Source: Lumbricus rubellus | Lineage: Eukaryota > Annelida > Clitellata > Crassiclitellata > Lumbricidae | Assembly (NCBI GenBank): GCA_945859605.1 | Contig: OX243814.1 | Coordinates: 16,873,128 to 16,937,127 of the forward strand | Length of the DNA: 64,000 nucleotides | Reading direction: 5' to 3' | Shown here: positions 1 through 11,100 of the stretch, piece after piece | Layout of the letters: every line of letters begins with the position of its first letter | Position numbering within the stretch: position 1 is the first letter of the stretch | Program-made: the position numbers and the translations under genes | Notes under the pieces: generated by a model | Seen by the model: only the letters and a program-made list of their open reading frames with translations | What the model was told of the DNA's origin: nothing | Databases searched by the model: none

Positions 1-388
1 AACCAACACCGCTGCACGAACATCCACACGAACCACGTCCATCCATTGCACTTTCTGTAAAAATTGTCATTCAACGGCTCGGGCCCCCATATGTGGCAAG
101 TCGTCTATAGGTAGGCTCGGTTCTATGTCCAGGGTGGTCCCGAGAAAGACTTGCACTAATCAAAAGTTCAGACAACTCCAACTTCTTTTCAACTCTTCGT
201 CGTTTAATATTGTATAACAAACTCAAGGTAACGAAAACGTCCATGCGACCAACTCGGCCAACAACTATCACCAGAAAGACAGACTTCCACCTATCCTCCA
301 TACCACTACAATCACCGCCACTCCTACCAGACACTCCTCCCAGACACTCCTTCCAGACCATCCTCTCTCACATATACAGTATGTAACA
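1..388. other. Unassigned left flank
   Basis: No Maverick gene, terminal repeat or known repeat is recognisable here. It contains a short CT-rich direct repeat of CAGACACTCC around 330-355. A minus-strand open frame of 96 codons covers 71-361 but shows no recognisable domain and is probably chance. The sequence stops abruptly at 388/389, where E1 protease sequence begins with no terminal repeat or target duplication. Confidence 0.5.
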
Positions 389-591
389 CAATGCTGACCG
401 GTTCCTTTAGAATCGTCTAGATTCAATATCCCACATTCAATCCGTCTAGGTTTATTCGGCAGCTCGTCTCGCACGAAAACGCCTCTAAAATTCGGAATAT
501 TCAGCTTCTTCGCGGCATCCAATAATTCAAAATTCGTTAACGGATGATTCGGTAGCACTACTCCACAAACATCGATTTGTTTGACGCTCAT
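389..591 (-). pseudogene. E1 adenain-like protease, N-terminal fragment
   Basis: The first 67 codons match the intact gene at 27331-27756. The duplication boundary falls at the catalytic histidine, so the acidic residue, glutamine and catalytic cysteine are absent. Translation would run on into the unrelated left flank. It cannot encode an active protease. Confidence 0.9.
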
Positions 592-607
592 TTATTTAAT
601 ATAAACA

Positions 608-3600
608 TTAATTAAAAATTTTCAACGAGTAGTGACCATATGCCAAAGTATGAATTCCATCCTCCATTATTACCCGTTTATCATCATCTGCAGATAATGC
701 AACTTTATTAATTTCTTCTGTATAAATATCGTGATGATAAGATCTAATAACATTCATCGTTCGTTGTTGTTCTTTTTTAGTAAATAAGCAGTCTTTATAA
801 TCTTCGTGAGTAATAGTTTTCTGGACAACATTCTTCTTAATACCTTTACATTTCTTGTGCTCATCTCCAGCAGCCATCTTATAAGAATACAACTTTGCTC
901 TGAGTCCAATAAATTCTTTTATCTGTTTCCCACTAGCTTCATCCTTGAACATTCCAATAACTTTTTTATTTACTCCAACCTCAATACCAGATGGATGATC
1001 TCTCGGGTATTCACTCGTGTCGAATCGAGTCTTAATATCGCCTGCGATATCTGAGTAAAAGTCTTCAGTTTTAATTTCGTATGTCAAAGAATCTGTATCG
1101 GTAAATAATAATTTAGCTCTATTTCCGTATTTATCCTTGATGTAATTGTAATGAAATTCATACATCAACGTTTTGCTCAAGTCTAATATACACATGCCAA
1201 GATATATAGGTTTATTATAGTACAATTTAGTTTTTTTCATGTGAACGGCTATTAGATTTTCATCGAAAATAGTACATCTCTCATAATTAGGTTTAGCGGC
1301 TAGTTCAATAGCCCTCTCCTCATGACACACTAACTCTACATCAACACGATTTTCAATGTTCTCACAAGTTTTTCCAAAGACACTGTTATTCATTAACTTG
1401 AAAAAGTCTTTCTCAAAGTCATTAGTAGCTTTCGTTCTAAGAGCTGTATTTAAATCGATGTACTTTTTCAACCAATCACTTTCTTCGAATAGTACACCTC
1501 TATGCACTTTTGTTATTTTCATGCCTAGGCTCTCATACAGCTTCAGATTTTCGTAGTGTAGCACATACTTCTTTTTATCGTTTAAGTTTGGAATTAACTT
1601 TTTGACTTTGTCAATCTCAATGCTTTCGGGGGCTAACGGAAAATCGTTATGCAGGTCGTGTAACTCTTTAGGGTATTCCAAATCAACTTCCAATATGCAT
1701 GGAATACTTCTCCAATTGTTTAATTCATCTTCGTTCATCCATTTGAACCCGTGAGTAGGTAAATTTTTGATCATAGCCCATCCATATAGATTATTCGCAT
1801 CAAGGTAAGTGATAAATGTAGAATTTTCGTTGCTATTGAAATCGCTCATATATTTATTATTCGCTTTCCCGTAACGATTTGATATTGTGCTCACTCCTCC
1901 TCTCATCCCTTGCCTAAGCATCAGAATCATATCATAATCATTCAATAACTCCAATTTCACGCCTGTCAATTTTAAAGCGGCATCCCAGGCTAAACCAGGA
2001 GATGTAAAATACCATGCAGGGTCAAGCGTATAGTTCTTCATACACACATCTCTAAAGTTTTCGAAAACATCGGCAAGTAACAGAACATCCGAAACGTTGT
2101 ATAAATCGTGATACTCTCTGAATGTTTTACATCCAAATTCTTTCCATACCGTTTGTGCATGCTCGTAGTCTTCATCGCTAATATTCGAATCATTTAGCTT
2201 AGAATAGAAAGCGGATTTTGGTGGTAGTTCGGTTTCATTAAAGGTAGTAAATGAATCGACGTAGTCATAAGGATATATGCCTTTTCTCAGCAAAAGATCG
2301 AGCTTCTTTCCTGAATATCGTTTCCCAATATTTTTACACTGGTCTTTGCTTAGGTTCCTCGATAAAGCATCAAGACTAGAAGCCATAAATTTAAAACTGT
2401 CGATAAAGCGCAATTCGCGCTTGACGGTAATCTCTTTTCCCTCTTTATTTACAAACTTATCAACAACAACCTCTCTGCTAAAAGATATATACTTTTCCTC
2501 GTTATTAGGTATGCAATTAATTTTCTCTCCATTATTACCTCTCAGTTTCTTAATGAACAGATGACAATCGTACCCGGAAAGATTATGAAACACTACAGGG
2601 AAAAACTTTGGACATTTATAGTTTATATTACAACTATTATGAGCAGCTCCTCTAAACTTTCCACTAAGATGACAGTGATCTCTCACTCGGTCTTCGCCCA
2701 ACGTTTTTTCACAGATATGACATATAGTAGCTCCATCAAAACACTTCTTGTCCTCTTCTGTAAATTTAATCTTTTTAGGGAATTTGAATTGATTATATAT
2801 TTGTTTTATATTCTCTTCTAGTTTATCTACAAATATTTGACCAACATCATCATCTTCGCTTTCAGCCGTAAACGTCACAGGATCTTGAGAATATACACTA
2901 TCGTCGAAACATTTTATGTGGTAACAAAAGGAGCTAGGAGTATGCTTTTGATATTTATTAGTGTACGACAACTCTGGATTTGGTTGACAAGTGTCTATTG
3001 GCTTCACAAAAGACTCGAAATCTGCGTAGACAACAAACGGAACCCTCATAGAATTGTTATAATTTTTAAAACTTAACATAGTTCCTGGTTCTGGCATTTC
3101 TATTTTTTGTGCGTTATGTTGAGAGCAGTACTCATTATGGTTGTTAAGCGCTCCTGGCGTTGTGAAACCATTCATACACCTTTTACAATAATACATCGAA
3201 TTAGTCCGAAATCTCATCAATCTGTTAAAATTCTTGATCCAGCAATAATGTTTCCTTTCTCCGTTGGAAATAAGCAATAGATCTACACAAATACTACTTT
3301 CACACTTAGACAGATAAAGCGGGTAGACATGTTTTTCAAAACCGAATACATTAACATTAATATTGTTATTTCTCTCGAACCTACCTATCACATTAGCATC
3401 AGCAGCAACTGGAAACTCAATGCCACTCCAATTAAGTTTTTTAGACTGTTCTTTCAAAGCTTTAGTTATTTTTTCCGGATGGTCATCCACCGGATTCAAA
3501 GCTCTAGTGATACACCATTTGAAACATTCTTCGTCGTCGTTTTTCATATTGATAATAGCCTTTTTATGAGCTAAAAAGTCGGGAAGTGGAATGTAAGAAC

Positions 3601-4264
3601 TACCTCTCAAGGGTTTATATTTTACCGTATTGATATCTAATTTTACAACAGCTTTAAATCTCCAATTACTTCCTTGCATCTGAAAACTAGCAATAGACTC
3701 CATGATTTTATCTTTTTTTCTGCTGTATATTTCATTCAAGTCGGTAGCTTCTAAAATAACTTCTGCCCTGGAAACGAATGGTATATCCTCAGAAGTAACT
3801 ATTCCAGATTTCATATCTACTCGTTCCATAGTACAAGTAAGAACTAAATTAGTCTTTGTCTGGCGATCGTTCGACAACAGATTTACTACCTGCGGTCTGA
3901 CGAAATCAAGAAACGAAGAGGCGTCCATTCCATTAATTCCATCTATTCTATATTGCTTGGTGAATCCTTTAATAGCCGACGCCGTTTCTCGAATTTTAGT
4001 TTTATCGAATATCCTAGAAACAGTTGACTTTAATGATTCTAGTTTTTCATTAACCTCTGCTTGTTCGGGCACATAACTAAGTAACCAATCCGCAAAATCA
4101 TTTAATTTAGCTCTAACCTTATTTTTGTATTTTCTCTTAGGCGCTACTGGTTTGTATTTACCAGGTGTGGGGGTAAGCGTAGGAACCTTAATGTCAGGAA
4201 CCGATGAGTCGAGCAAGTGTTCAACATGGTTCATGTTTCTTAAACTACTTTTCTTTAAATCCAT
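608..4264 (-). CDS. E1 DNA polymerase B (left copy)
   Basis: 1218 codons, identical in translation to 27773-31429, where domains are described. The frame is intact, including the exonuclease motifs and the polymerase motif C (TDTDS, near residue 1056). The start ATG is preceded by AAGATAAA. Only the neighbouring protease is damaged by the duplication edge. Confidence 0.95.
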   Translation of the reverse strand: MDLKKSSLRNMNHVEHLLDSSVPDIKVPTLTPTPGKYKPVAPKRKYKNKVRAKLNDFADWLLSYVPEQAEVNEKLESLKSTVSRIFDKTKIRETASAIKGFTKQYRIDGINGMDASSFLDFVRPQVVNLLSNDRQTKTNLVLTCTMERVDMKSGIVTSEDIPFVSRAEVILEATDLNEIYSRKKDKIMESIASFQMQGSNWRFKAVVKLDINTVKYKPLRGSSYIPLPDFLAHKKAIINMKNDDEECFKWCITRALNPVDDHPEKITKALKEQSKKLNWSGIEFPVAADANVIGRFERNNNINVNVFGFEKHVYPLYLSKCESSICVDLLLISNGERKHYCWIKNFNRLMRFRTNSMYYCKRCMNGFTTPGALNNHNEYCSQHNAQKIEMPEPGTMLSFKNYNNSMRVPFVVYADFESFVKPIDTCQPNPELSYTNKYQKHTPSSFCYHIKCFDDSVYSQDPVTFTAESEDDDVGQIFVDKLEENIKQIYNQFKFPKKIKFTEEDKKCFDGATICHICEKTLGEDRVRDHCHLSGKFRGAAHNSCNINYKCPKFFPVVFHNLSGYDCHLFIKKLRGNNGEKINCIPNNEEKYISFSREVVVDKFVNKEGKEITVKRELRFIDSFKFMASSLDALSRNLSKDQCKNIGKRYSGKKLDLLLRKGIYPYDYVDSFTTFNETELPPKSAFYSKLNDSNISDEDYEHAQTVWKEFGCKTFREYHDLYNVSDVLLLADVFENFRDVCMKNYTLDPAWYFTSPGLAWDAALKLTGVKLELLNDYDMILMLRQGMRGGVSTISNRYGKANNKYMSDFNSNENSTFITYLDANNLYGWAMIKNLPTHGFKWMNEDELNNWRSIPCILEVDLEYPKELHDLHNDFPLAPESIEIDKVKKLIPNLNDKKKYVLHYENLKLYESLGMKITKVHRGVLFEESDWLKKYIDLNTALRTKATNDFEKDFFKLMNNSVFGKTCENIENRVDVELVCHEERAIELAAKPNYERCTIFDENLIAVHMKKTKLYYNKPIYLGMCILDLSKTLMYEFHYNYIKDKYGNRAKLLFTDTDSLTYEIKTEDFYSDIAGDIKTRFDTSEYPRDHPSGIEVGVNKKVIGMFKDEASGKQIKEFIGLRAKLYSYKMAAGDEHKKCKGIKKNVVQKTITHEDYKDCLFTKKEQQRTMNVIRSYHHDIYTEEINKVALSADDDKRVIMEDGIHTLAYGHYSLKIFN

Positions 4265-4299
4265 TTTATCTTACCACGCAAAAATATTAATACATTATT

Positions 4300-4371
4300 T
4301 GTGAGATCGAAGATCCACTTATCTGTGAGATCGAAGATCCACTTATTTGTGAGATCGAAGATCCACTTCAA
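4300..4371. repeat. 24-bp repeat x3 upstream of E1 PolB (left copy)
   Basis: Three tandem copies of a 24-bp unit with core TGTGAGATCGAAGATCCACT lie between PolB and the SAP/NUMOD1 gene. The same core occurs in frame inside the E1 minor-protein gene at 51791-51844. The second intergenic array is at 31465-31536. Confidence 0.95.
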
Positions 4372-4385
4372 TTTCATACATGTAT

Positions 4386-4715
4386 CTATCTCTCGAACAC
4401 TTTAATTTCATATCTATCTCTCCAGACATTTCCGTTATGATAAGCTATTATGCCAGCACTTTGACCATGCGCCTTAGCAGCTTTGTACATCGATGGATAC
4501 GAGGTAATAACGCCAGTCTCTCGATCTATAATATCTACTCTTCTCGGCTGTTTCCTGATACTACCCAACGTGTCATGTCTATATGACACAGACTTGTAGT
4601 CCGTCGGAAGAATATTCTTTTCAATCAGTACAGCTATCATTTGAGGTTTGTTGAGATGCGAAGTGCCTGTAACATTGTTATGCTTGGCCAAAATTCTAAG
4701 CTCTGGTAGCTTCAT
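4386..4715 (-). CDS. SAP/NUMOD1-like small protein (E1, left copy)
   Basis: 109 codons, identical to 31551-31880, where the protein is described. Intact. Confidence 0.8.
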   Translation of the reverse strand: MKLPELRILAKHNNVTGTSHLNKPQMIAVLIEKNILPTDYKSVSYRHDTLGSIRKQPRRVDIIDRETGVITSYPSMYKAAKAHGQSAGIIAYHNGNVWRDRYEIKVFER

Positions 4716-4731
4716 AATATATAAGTATTCT

Positions 4732-6024
4732 TTAAATCAATTTTCCATACACTACACTCATTTTCTGCCCATCCGATTGGAACTGCAGCAACCTATCTGA
4801 AATTACGACTGCATACGCTTCTGTGTCGGCTGGCACTGCTGCATTGAAAAGAGCCTTAATCTGGATATCAACGACTGACGATTTCAAACGCTCGGATTGT
4901 TTGCTTACATCGAACACGAACAACGGATATAATTCTTTATAATCTACAGGTGTTATATTGCTTTGGGTAATCAACTTATCCATACCATAGAATTTTTGAC
5001 TAAAGGAGGACGCGTCTCTGTACGCTCTGGAGAATTGTTGATTAGGAAACGACAGGTTATGGTCGACAGCTGGATATCTTTCTTGATTCATCATCACATA
5101 AATGTTCTTGAGATCGCAGTGATTAAATAGATTACTTTCCTGATTACCGCTACGGTCCGTCTGAAATCCAACGATGATATATCTAGGTTTCTCCGGTGAA
5201 GTTTTAACGCTTAATCTCCAACTGAAACTTGTCGACTGAGGAACTGTTATCGTGTCGCATTGACGAGCTCTGTACGCAACTGGCAACGTTAATTTCGATT
5301 CAATCGTCTTATACAACTGCATTCGTTCCATATCGGAAGGAATAACGTGTGGAATAAACCATGAAATTTTGTTTATCGCAACTTTTCCAGCAGCCGCAGC
5401 GTTATCTCGGAATATGGCATCATCGTCCGCTTTACGAACTAAAGTCAGCGTCTGTTTGAAGCCATAAATAATCTTGTCGTAATCATCGCAAAACCCGAAA
5501 ATATGCTTCAACGGAACAATAAAGCTGAACATTCCTTTAGTGTTTGGTTTGCGAATGAGAAAGCTTTGTCTAGTGGCAAATCCGGGGTTGTCCGCAATAA
5601 CAGCAGTCGCTCCAGTGTCTTTATACCACAGCTGATTTAAGCCTTGAGTCAGCTGAAAATCGTTTGGATACGTAAGTAAACCGAGCATCGTTGTAGCTTG
5701 ACCCGGATGAAATAGCGTTTCGATTTCTTGATTAGATAACTGATAGGATATTTGACTGAATAGATACATAAGCCCATTATTCGTAAGAGCGACTAAATCG
5801 GCGTTAACGTATGCGGTGTCATCGGCTTTAATTAGTCTTCCATCGAATTGTAGATATGACTCTGCTGGGTGACTATATAAGTCCTGTAATTCAATATTTA
5901 TTCTTATTTCACCAGAACTGTTAAGGTTAGTTCTCGCTACAGGTTCGTACTCGTGCCATTCGTATCGCTCGATACCTTCATCGATCAATGGTTGCTCTGT
6001 GAATCTTAGAATATCGGATTGCAT
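4732..6024 (-). CDS. E1 major capsid protein (left copy)
   Basis: 430 codons from the ATG at 6024, identical to 31897-33189. An ATG four codons upstream is in frame, but the E2 homologue starts at the equivalent of the chosen ATG, which is also the one behind the TATAATAAA motif. Confidence 0.85.
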   Translation of the reverse strand: MQSDILRFTEQPLIDEGIERYEWHEYEPVARTNLNSSGEIRINIELQDLYSHPAESYLQFDGRLIKADDTAYVNADLVALTNNGLMYLFSQISYQLSNQEIETLFHPGQATTMLGLLTYPNDFQLTQGLNQLWYKDTGATAVIADNPGFATRQSFLIRKPNTKGMFSFIVPLKHIFGFCDDYDKIIYGFKQTLTLVRKADDDAIFRDNAAAAGKVAINKISWFIPHVIPSDMERMQLYKTIESKLTLPVAYRARQCDTITVPQSTSFSWRLSVKTSPEKPRYIIVGFQTDRSGNQESNLFNHCDLKNIYVMMNQERYPAVDHNLSFPNQQFSRAYRDASSFSQKFYGMDKLITQSNITPVDYKELYPLFVFDVSKQSERLKSSVVDIQIKALFNAAVPADTEAYAVVISDRLLQFQSDGQKMSVVYGKLI

Positions 6025-6044
6025 TTTATTATACATATATTTTT

Positions 6045-6117
6045 AAATAAGAAAATAAATTTTTAGACCTAAATAAGAAAATAAATTTTTACACCTAAAT
6101 AAGAAAATAAACTTAAG
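6045..6117. repeat. 26-bp repeat, 2.8 copies, upstream of E1 MCP (left copy)
   Basis: Near-perfect tandem units starting AAATAAGAAAATAAA at 6045, 6071 and 6097 fill the gap between the MCP start and the preceding gene's stop. Duplicated at 33210-33282. Confidence 0.9.
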
Positions 6118-6127
6118 CAAAATAAAT

Positions 6128-6484
6128 TTAAACTGCCATTTTCAAACCACCTCCGTTTAAGCGTTTTACGAGATCTTGAATTCTAATAGCTCCTCCCGTC
6201 ATTTCTGGATTCGATCCTAGTAATCTAGCTAGAATGACTTTAGTTTCCTGAGTTATCGGCTGCTGAACGGTGGTTGGTGGGAGTATCTTATTGAGTAATC
6301 GTTTTCCAACGTCGATAGCCTTATCCTTAGCAACACTCCCAATCTCTTTGACAGCTGTGCTCGCAATTTGTTTGGCTGCATTCGAAGTTAGTAGTCTCTT
6401 GAGAAATCCTGCAATGGAATCGAATATTCCTGCTCCACCGACAACGTGTACTTTTTTATAACTTCTTCTCGCAACGACCAGCAT
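6128..6484 (-). CDS. Small amphipathic virion protein (E1, left copy)
   Basis: 118 codons, identical to 33293-33649, where it is described. Confidence 0.8.
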   Translation of the reverse strand: MLVVARRSYKKVHVVGGAGIFDSIAGFLKRLLTSNAAKQIASTAVKEIGSVAKDKAIDVGKRLLNKILPPTTVQQPITQETKVILARLLGSNPEMTGGAIRIQDLVKRLNGGGLKMAV

Positions 6485-6490
6485 TTCTAT

Positions 6491-6547
6491 ATCATCAATT
6501 TTTAATTAGATCATCAATTTTTAAATTAGATCATCAATTTTTTATAT
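6491..6547. repeat. 19-20-bp repeat x3 (left copy)
   Basis: Three copies of ATCATCAATTTTTAATTAG lie upstream of the 118-codon gene. They overlap the stop codon of the next gene, so the array also forms that gene's 3' end. Copy at 33656-33712. Confidence 0.9.
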
Positions 6548-7425
6548 TCATCTTTGGTTATCACTCTTTGTCTTAGTAACTCATCCGTCATACCTACAAT
6601 TTCATTCCTTACACCTGTATTTCCCGCTTTGTAGCTATATATTCGCAACTCTAATTGTTTTACTAATTCGTTAGGATCTGAAGGAATGGTAATTATTCCG
6701 CTTCCTGTTTTACCTCTTAACTTTATGTAATCGTCCCATATGGGTTTTATTATCTTTGCATATTTTACACTTCTAGACGATTTAGGTTTGTTTGGTTTAT
6801 TTGGCTGACTCATGGCATTCGTTTTAATTAGAATCTCGGCGTATTCTTCGAGATCACGATTATCATAAATTGAACTGTTTGGACTAGCTAACGTTAACAA
6901 TTCCCATAATCCTGGAGTTCCTTGATAAGTTGTGGTTCCAACTGTAATATCATTTCCTTGGATTGAGGCTTCGCTGTCACCGATGTAGAATTTTCCATCT
7001 CTTGATCTTAATCCGAATGTTGTGTCCACAAGTCTTTTATCAGAAGCATATTTTTTAAGGTATTCAACTGCAATATTTCCTAATTCTAACCTTCTAATGT
7101 CTTCTACTGGGTCATCGTCATCGTACGCCTCTATAGACGGATACTGGGGAAATTGAATAGTTTTCAACGAATCTGGAAGTGATTTTAGAGCAAGTGATGT
7201 TGCTGCAGAATTATCCTTTATTGTCGACAGCAAAGCGTTTTGTTCTTTCGAAATTGCTGATTGAGAGTCGACTATTGGTTTGTAGATTTTCGTTAATTCT
7301 CGTTGAAGTCCAAGATCGTCTATTCTCTCTGAGAGAAAGTTTTGTTTAATATTTTTTTTCGTTTTTAAAAACTCTTCGATAATAAAATCTCTTTTTGCAG
7401 GATCGCTAATTTTCAGTAGTGACAT
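6526..7425 (-). CDS. DUF8207-like protein (E1, left copy)
   Basis: 299 codons, identical to 33691-34590, where it is described. Confidence 0.8.
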   Translation of the reverse strand: MSLLKISDPAKRDFIIEEFLKTKKNIKQNFLSERIDDLGLQRELTKIYKPIVDSQSAISKEQNALLSTIKDNSAATSLALKSLPDSLKTIQFPQYPSIEAYDDDDPVEDIRRLELGNIAVEYLKKYASDKRLVDTTFGLRSRDGKFYIGDSEASIQGNDITVGTTTYQGTPGLWELLTLASPNSSIYDNRDLEEYAEILIKTNAMSQPNKPNKPKSSRSVKYAKIIKPIWDDYIKLRGKTGSGIITIPSDPNELVKQLELRIYSYKAGNTGVRNEIVGMTDELLRQRVITKDEYKKLMI

Positions 7426-7742
7426 TTTTTATTATAATGTTTAAAACGTAAACATAAAACGTAAACATAAAACGTACAATTTATGCATCGTAAGTAGAAC
7501 AGGAATAAGGCTTTTGACTCATTTGACCAGTATAGCCTTGAGTTTCGTCCATTTGACCAGTATAGCCTTGAGTTTCGTCCATTTGACCAGTATAGCCTTG
7601 ACCTTCGTCCATTTGACCAGTATAGCCTTACTTTTTCAAATTCGATGTCTGACGTAAAAAAGTAAAAAAGTAAAAAAGTAAAAAAAGTAAAAAAGTAAAA
7701 AAAGTAAAAAAGTAAAAAAAAATTTTCTCCGGCGTATACAAA

Positions 7743-8060
7743 ATGGACTACTCGAAGAAAACTGTTACTGAATTACGAAAAATCGCCGAGCGCAGCGGCA
7801 AGCATGCATATTTTACAAGACGGTGGATAGCGAAGTTCATTGCTAAAATTGACGCCCACACCTGCGAATGCTACGACGATGAATGCCCATGCAAGAATCC
7901 ACAGCCGGATCGACAACAAGGGCCACGCGAGACCATCGTCGTTCGTCGTCGGCGCAATGGCAACTCACCCCCGTGTGATGTTAGTTTGATCGACAACGAG
8001 ATCATCGTCGTTAATTGTCAATGCAATGGCGCCTCATGCCTGTGTGATGTAAGGGCGTGA
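7743..8060 (+). CDS. SAP-domain, Cys-rich small protein (E2, left copy)
   Basis: 105 codons, identical to 34908-35225, where it is described. Confidence 0.75.
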   Translation: MDYSKKTVTELRKIAERSGKHAYFTRRWIAKFIAKIDAHTCECYDDECPCKNPQPDRQQGPRETIVVRRRRNGNSPPCDVSLIDNEIIVVNCQCNGASCLCDVRA

Positions 8061-8185
8061 GTGGACTACGACGTAGATACGGGATTACAATATCGCAAAC
8101 GATTTTACACCGTTGGTTTATAATCGTTTTCGGATCAATCGAATATTATTATTTTTTTTCTCCGGCGTATAGAAAATAACTGAAA

Positions 8186-11100
8186 ATGGAATATACGACT
8201 CGGCCTAAAGACAGGAGATCCCAATATAAAATGGACTACTCATCGTATAATCTGAAAGAATTACGACAAATTCCTAAACAGAGAGGACAAAGAGGATACT
8301 CGAGTTTGCGAAAAGCGGAACTCATAGCGTTCATATCGCAGGGAGATCGACTAGGCGCGAAACCGGTCCAGGTGAACAAAGCACCAGCGCATACTCCCGC
8401 CACTGTACGAGAATTGCGGGAAATCGCAAAAAAGAGAGGACAAAGAGGATACTCGAGATTAGCAAAAGCGGAACTTACGGCATTCTTGACTACTACTTGG
8501 AAATTTTTGCATCCGGGAAAAAATAAAATAGTTTTTTCGGATTGGCTGACTCGCGAGATTAGTCGGTTGCCCCCGCAAATAAAACCACCCATTCATAGGT
8601 TCAAACTTCGAGAGACTGCGACGGCCATCAAAGGGTTTACAAAAAGATACACGATCGATGGCGACAACGGGATCGATGTTGCAACTTTTCTCAAGGCTGT
8701 AAGACCGCATGTAGTTAGGCTGCTAGGGAAAAATCGCGGGGTAAAAGTTCAATTCGATCTCATGTGCGAAATGGAGAAAGTAGATATGAAAACCGGCGAA
8801 GTAGTAACGGCTGAGCCTAATTTCAAATCAAAGAGTGATATTATTTTAGAAGCAACCGATGTGAGGGAAATATATGCCAACGCAGTGGATAAAATTAAGG
8901 AGAGCATGGCAAGTTTTCAGATGCGGGGGAGTAATTGGAGATTCAAAACCGTTTTGAAGTTGGATATCGATACAGTGGTATACAAACCATTGAAAGGAAG
9001 TTCTTATATTCCACTTCCAGATTATTTAGCGAATAAAAAGGCTATTATTAATATGAAGAACGAAGACGATGAATGCTTCAAGTGGTGTGTAACGAGGGCT
9101 GTAAACCCAGTCGACAAAAATACAGAAAGAATTACGAAAGAATTAATTAGACAGTCTGAGGAACTCAATTGGTCTGGTATCGAATTCCCCGTAGCAGCGG
9201 ATGCTAATGTGATGAGTAAGTTTGAGAAAAATAATAATATTAGTATTAATGTTTTTGGTTACGAGAAAGAAGTGAATGTATTCCCACTATATATATCAAA
9301 ACATGAGAATGATAGGTGTGTAGATCTATTACTCATTTCTGATGGAGAAAAGAAGCATTATTGTTGGATCAGGAATTTCAACAGACTGCTGGCACTACGG
9401 ACAGAAAAATCCCATAATTCAATGCACTATTGCAGAAGATGTTTAATCGGTTTTAGAAAAGTCGAATCGCTTCACAAACATACTGAGTACTGTTCACAGC
9501 AGGACGCCCAACGAATAGAACTTCCGGAACCTGGGACTATGCTAAGTTTTACACATTATTATCGGAAGATGCGTGTACCGTTTTTGTATTTTGCCGACTT
9601 TGAGTCGTTCATCAAACCTATCGGTACATGTCAACCCGTCCCTAGCACGTCTTACACCAACAAGTATCAAAAACATACACCCAGCTCGTTTTGTTATCAC
9701 ATGAAATGCTTCGACGATGATGTTTATTCCCAAGAGCCGGGGCGGTTTACAGCTGAAAACGAGGACGATGATGTTGCTCAGTTATTCATAGACTCTATCG
9801 AAGAAAATGTAAAACGAATATACAACGAGTTCAAATTCCCTAAGAAGATGATATTCGGCAAGAAAGAGCAGGTGCTCTTCGACTCGGCTACTGTTTGCCA
9901 TATATGCGAAGGAGAATTTATAGGCGATGAAAAACGAGTACGAGATCACTGTCATTTGACTGGAAAATTTAGAGGTGCCGCTCACAACCTTTGTAATCTG
10001 AAATACAAAGTCCCCAAGTTCTTCCCTGTCATATTTCACAATTTGACAGGTTATGACAGCCATTTATTTATCAAGAAATTACGAGGTGAACACGGCGAGA
10101 AAATCAAATGCATTCCCTGCAACGAAGAAAAGTATATCTCATTCAGCAGAGAGGTCGTCGTCGATAAGTTTGTAGACGCGGATGGAAAAGAGAGAGAAGT
10201 CAAGCGCGAATTACGTTTCATCGATAGTTTTAGATTCATGCCTCAGAGTCTCGACGCGTTATCGAAAAATCTTCAGAAAGATCAGTGCAAGAATTTAGGG
10301 AAATTTTTTGAAGGTGAGAAGCTGGATCTTTTACTCAGAAAAGGCGTTTACCCGTATGATTACGTCGACGGTGTTGAAAGATTAAACGAAACCGAATTAC
10401 CATCGAAGCATGCCTTCTATTCAAAACTAACCGATTCGGGTATCAGTGAAAAAGATTACGCGCACGCGAAAACGGTATGGAACAAATTTGAATGCAAAAC
10501 ATTACGTCAATATCACGACTTGTACAATTTATCGGATGTTCTATTATTAGCGGATGTGTTCGAAAACTTCAGAGACGTCTGTATGAAGCACTACAACCTA
10601 GATCCTGCGTGGTACTACACTAGCCCAGGACTTGCGTGGGATGCGGCGTTGAAGACGACTGGTGTAGAGTTGGAGTTGTTGAGTGACTACGATATGTTAC
10701 TGATGATCAAGCAGGGAATACGAGGAGGTGTCAGCACGATTTCCCATCGATACGCGAAAGCGAACAACGAGTACATGGGAGAAGCTTTCAATCCCACCCA
10801 ACATTCAGTATTCATTCCATACTTGGACACGAACAACTTGTATGGATGGGCGATGTGCAAGCCGCTACCGACTCATGGGTTTGAATGGATGAACGATGAC
10901 GAATTGAATGATTGGAGAAACATTACCGAACGAGATGGCGCGGGATGTGTGTTAGAAGTCGATTTAGAATATCCAAAGGAATTGCATGACCTGCATAATG
11001 ATTATCCTCTAGCTCCTGAGAGTGTAAAACCCGCGGGATCGAATGTCTCAAAACTAATTCCAAACTTGAATGACAAAGTAAAGTACGTCGTTCATTACGA

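Noticed and set aside
71..361. 96-codon open frame in the left flank
   Set aside because: No domain, no start motif like the neighbouring genes, and it includes a short CT-rich repeat.
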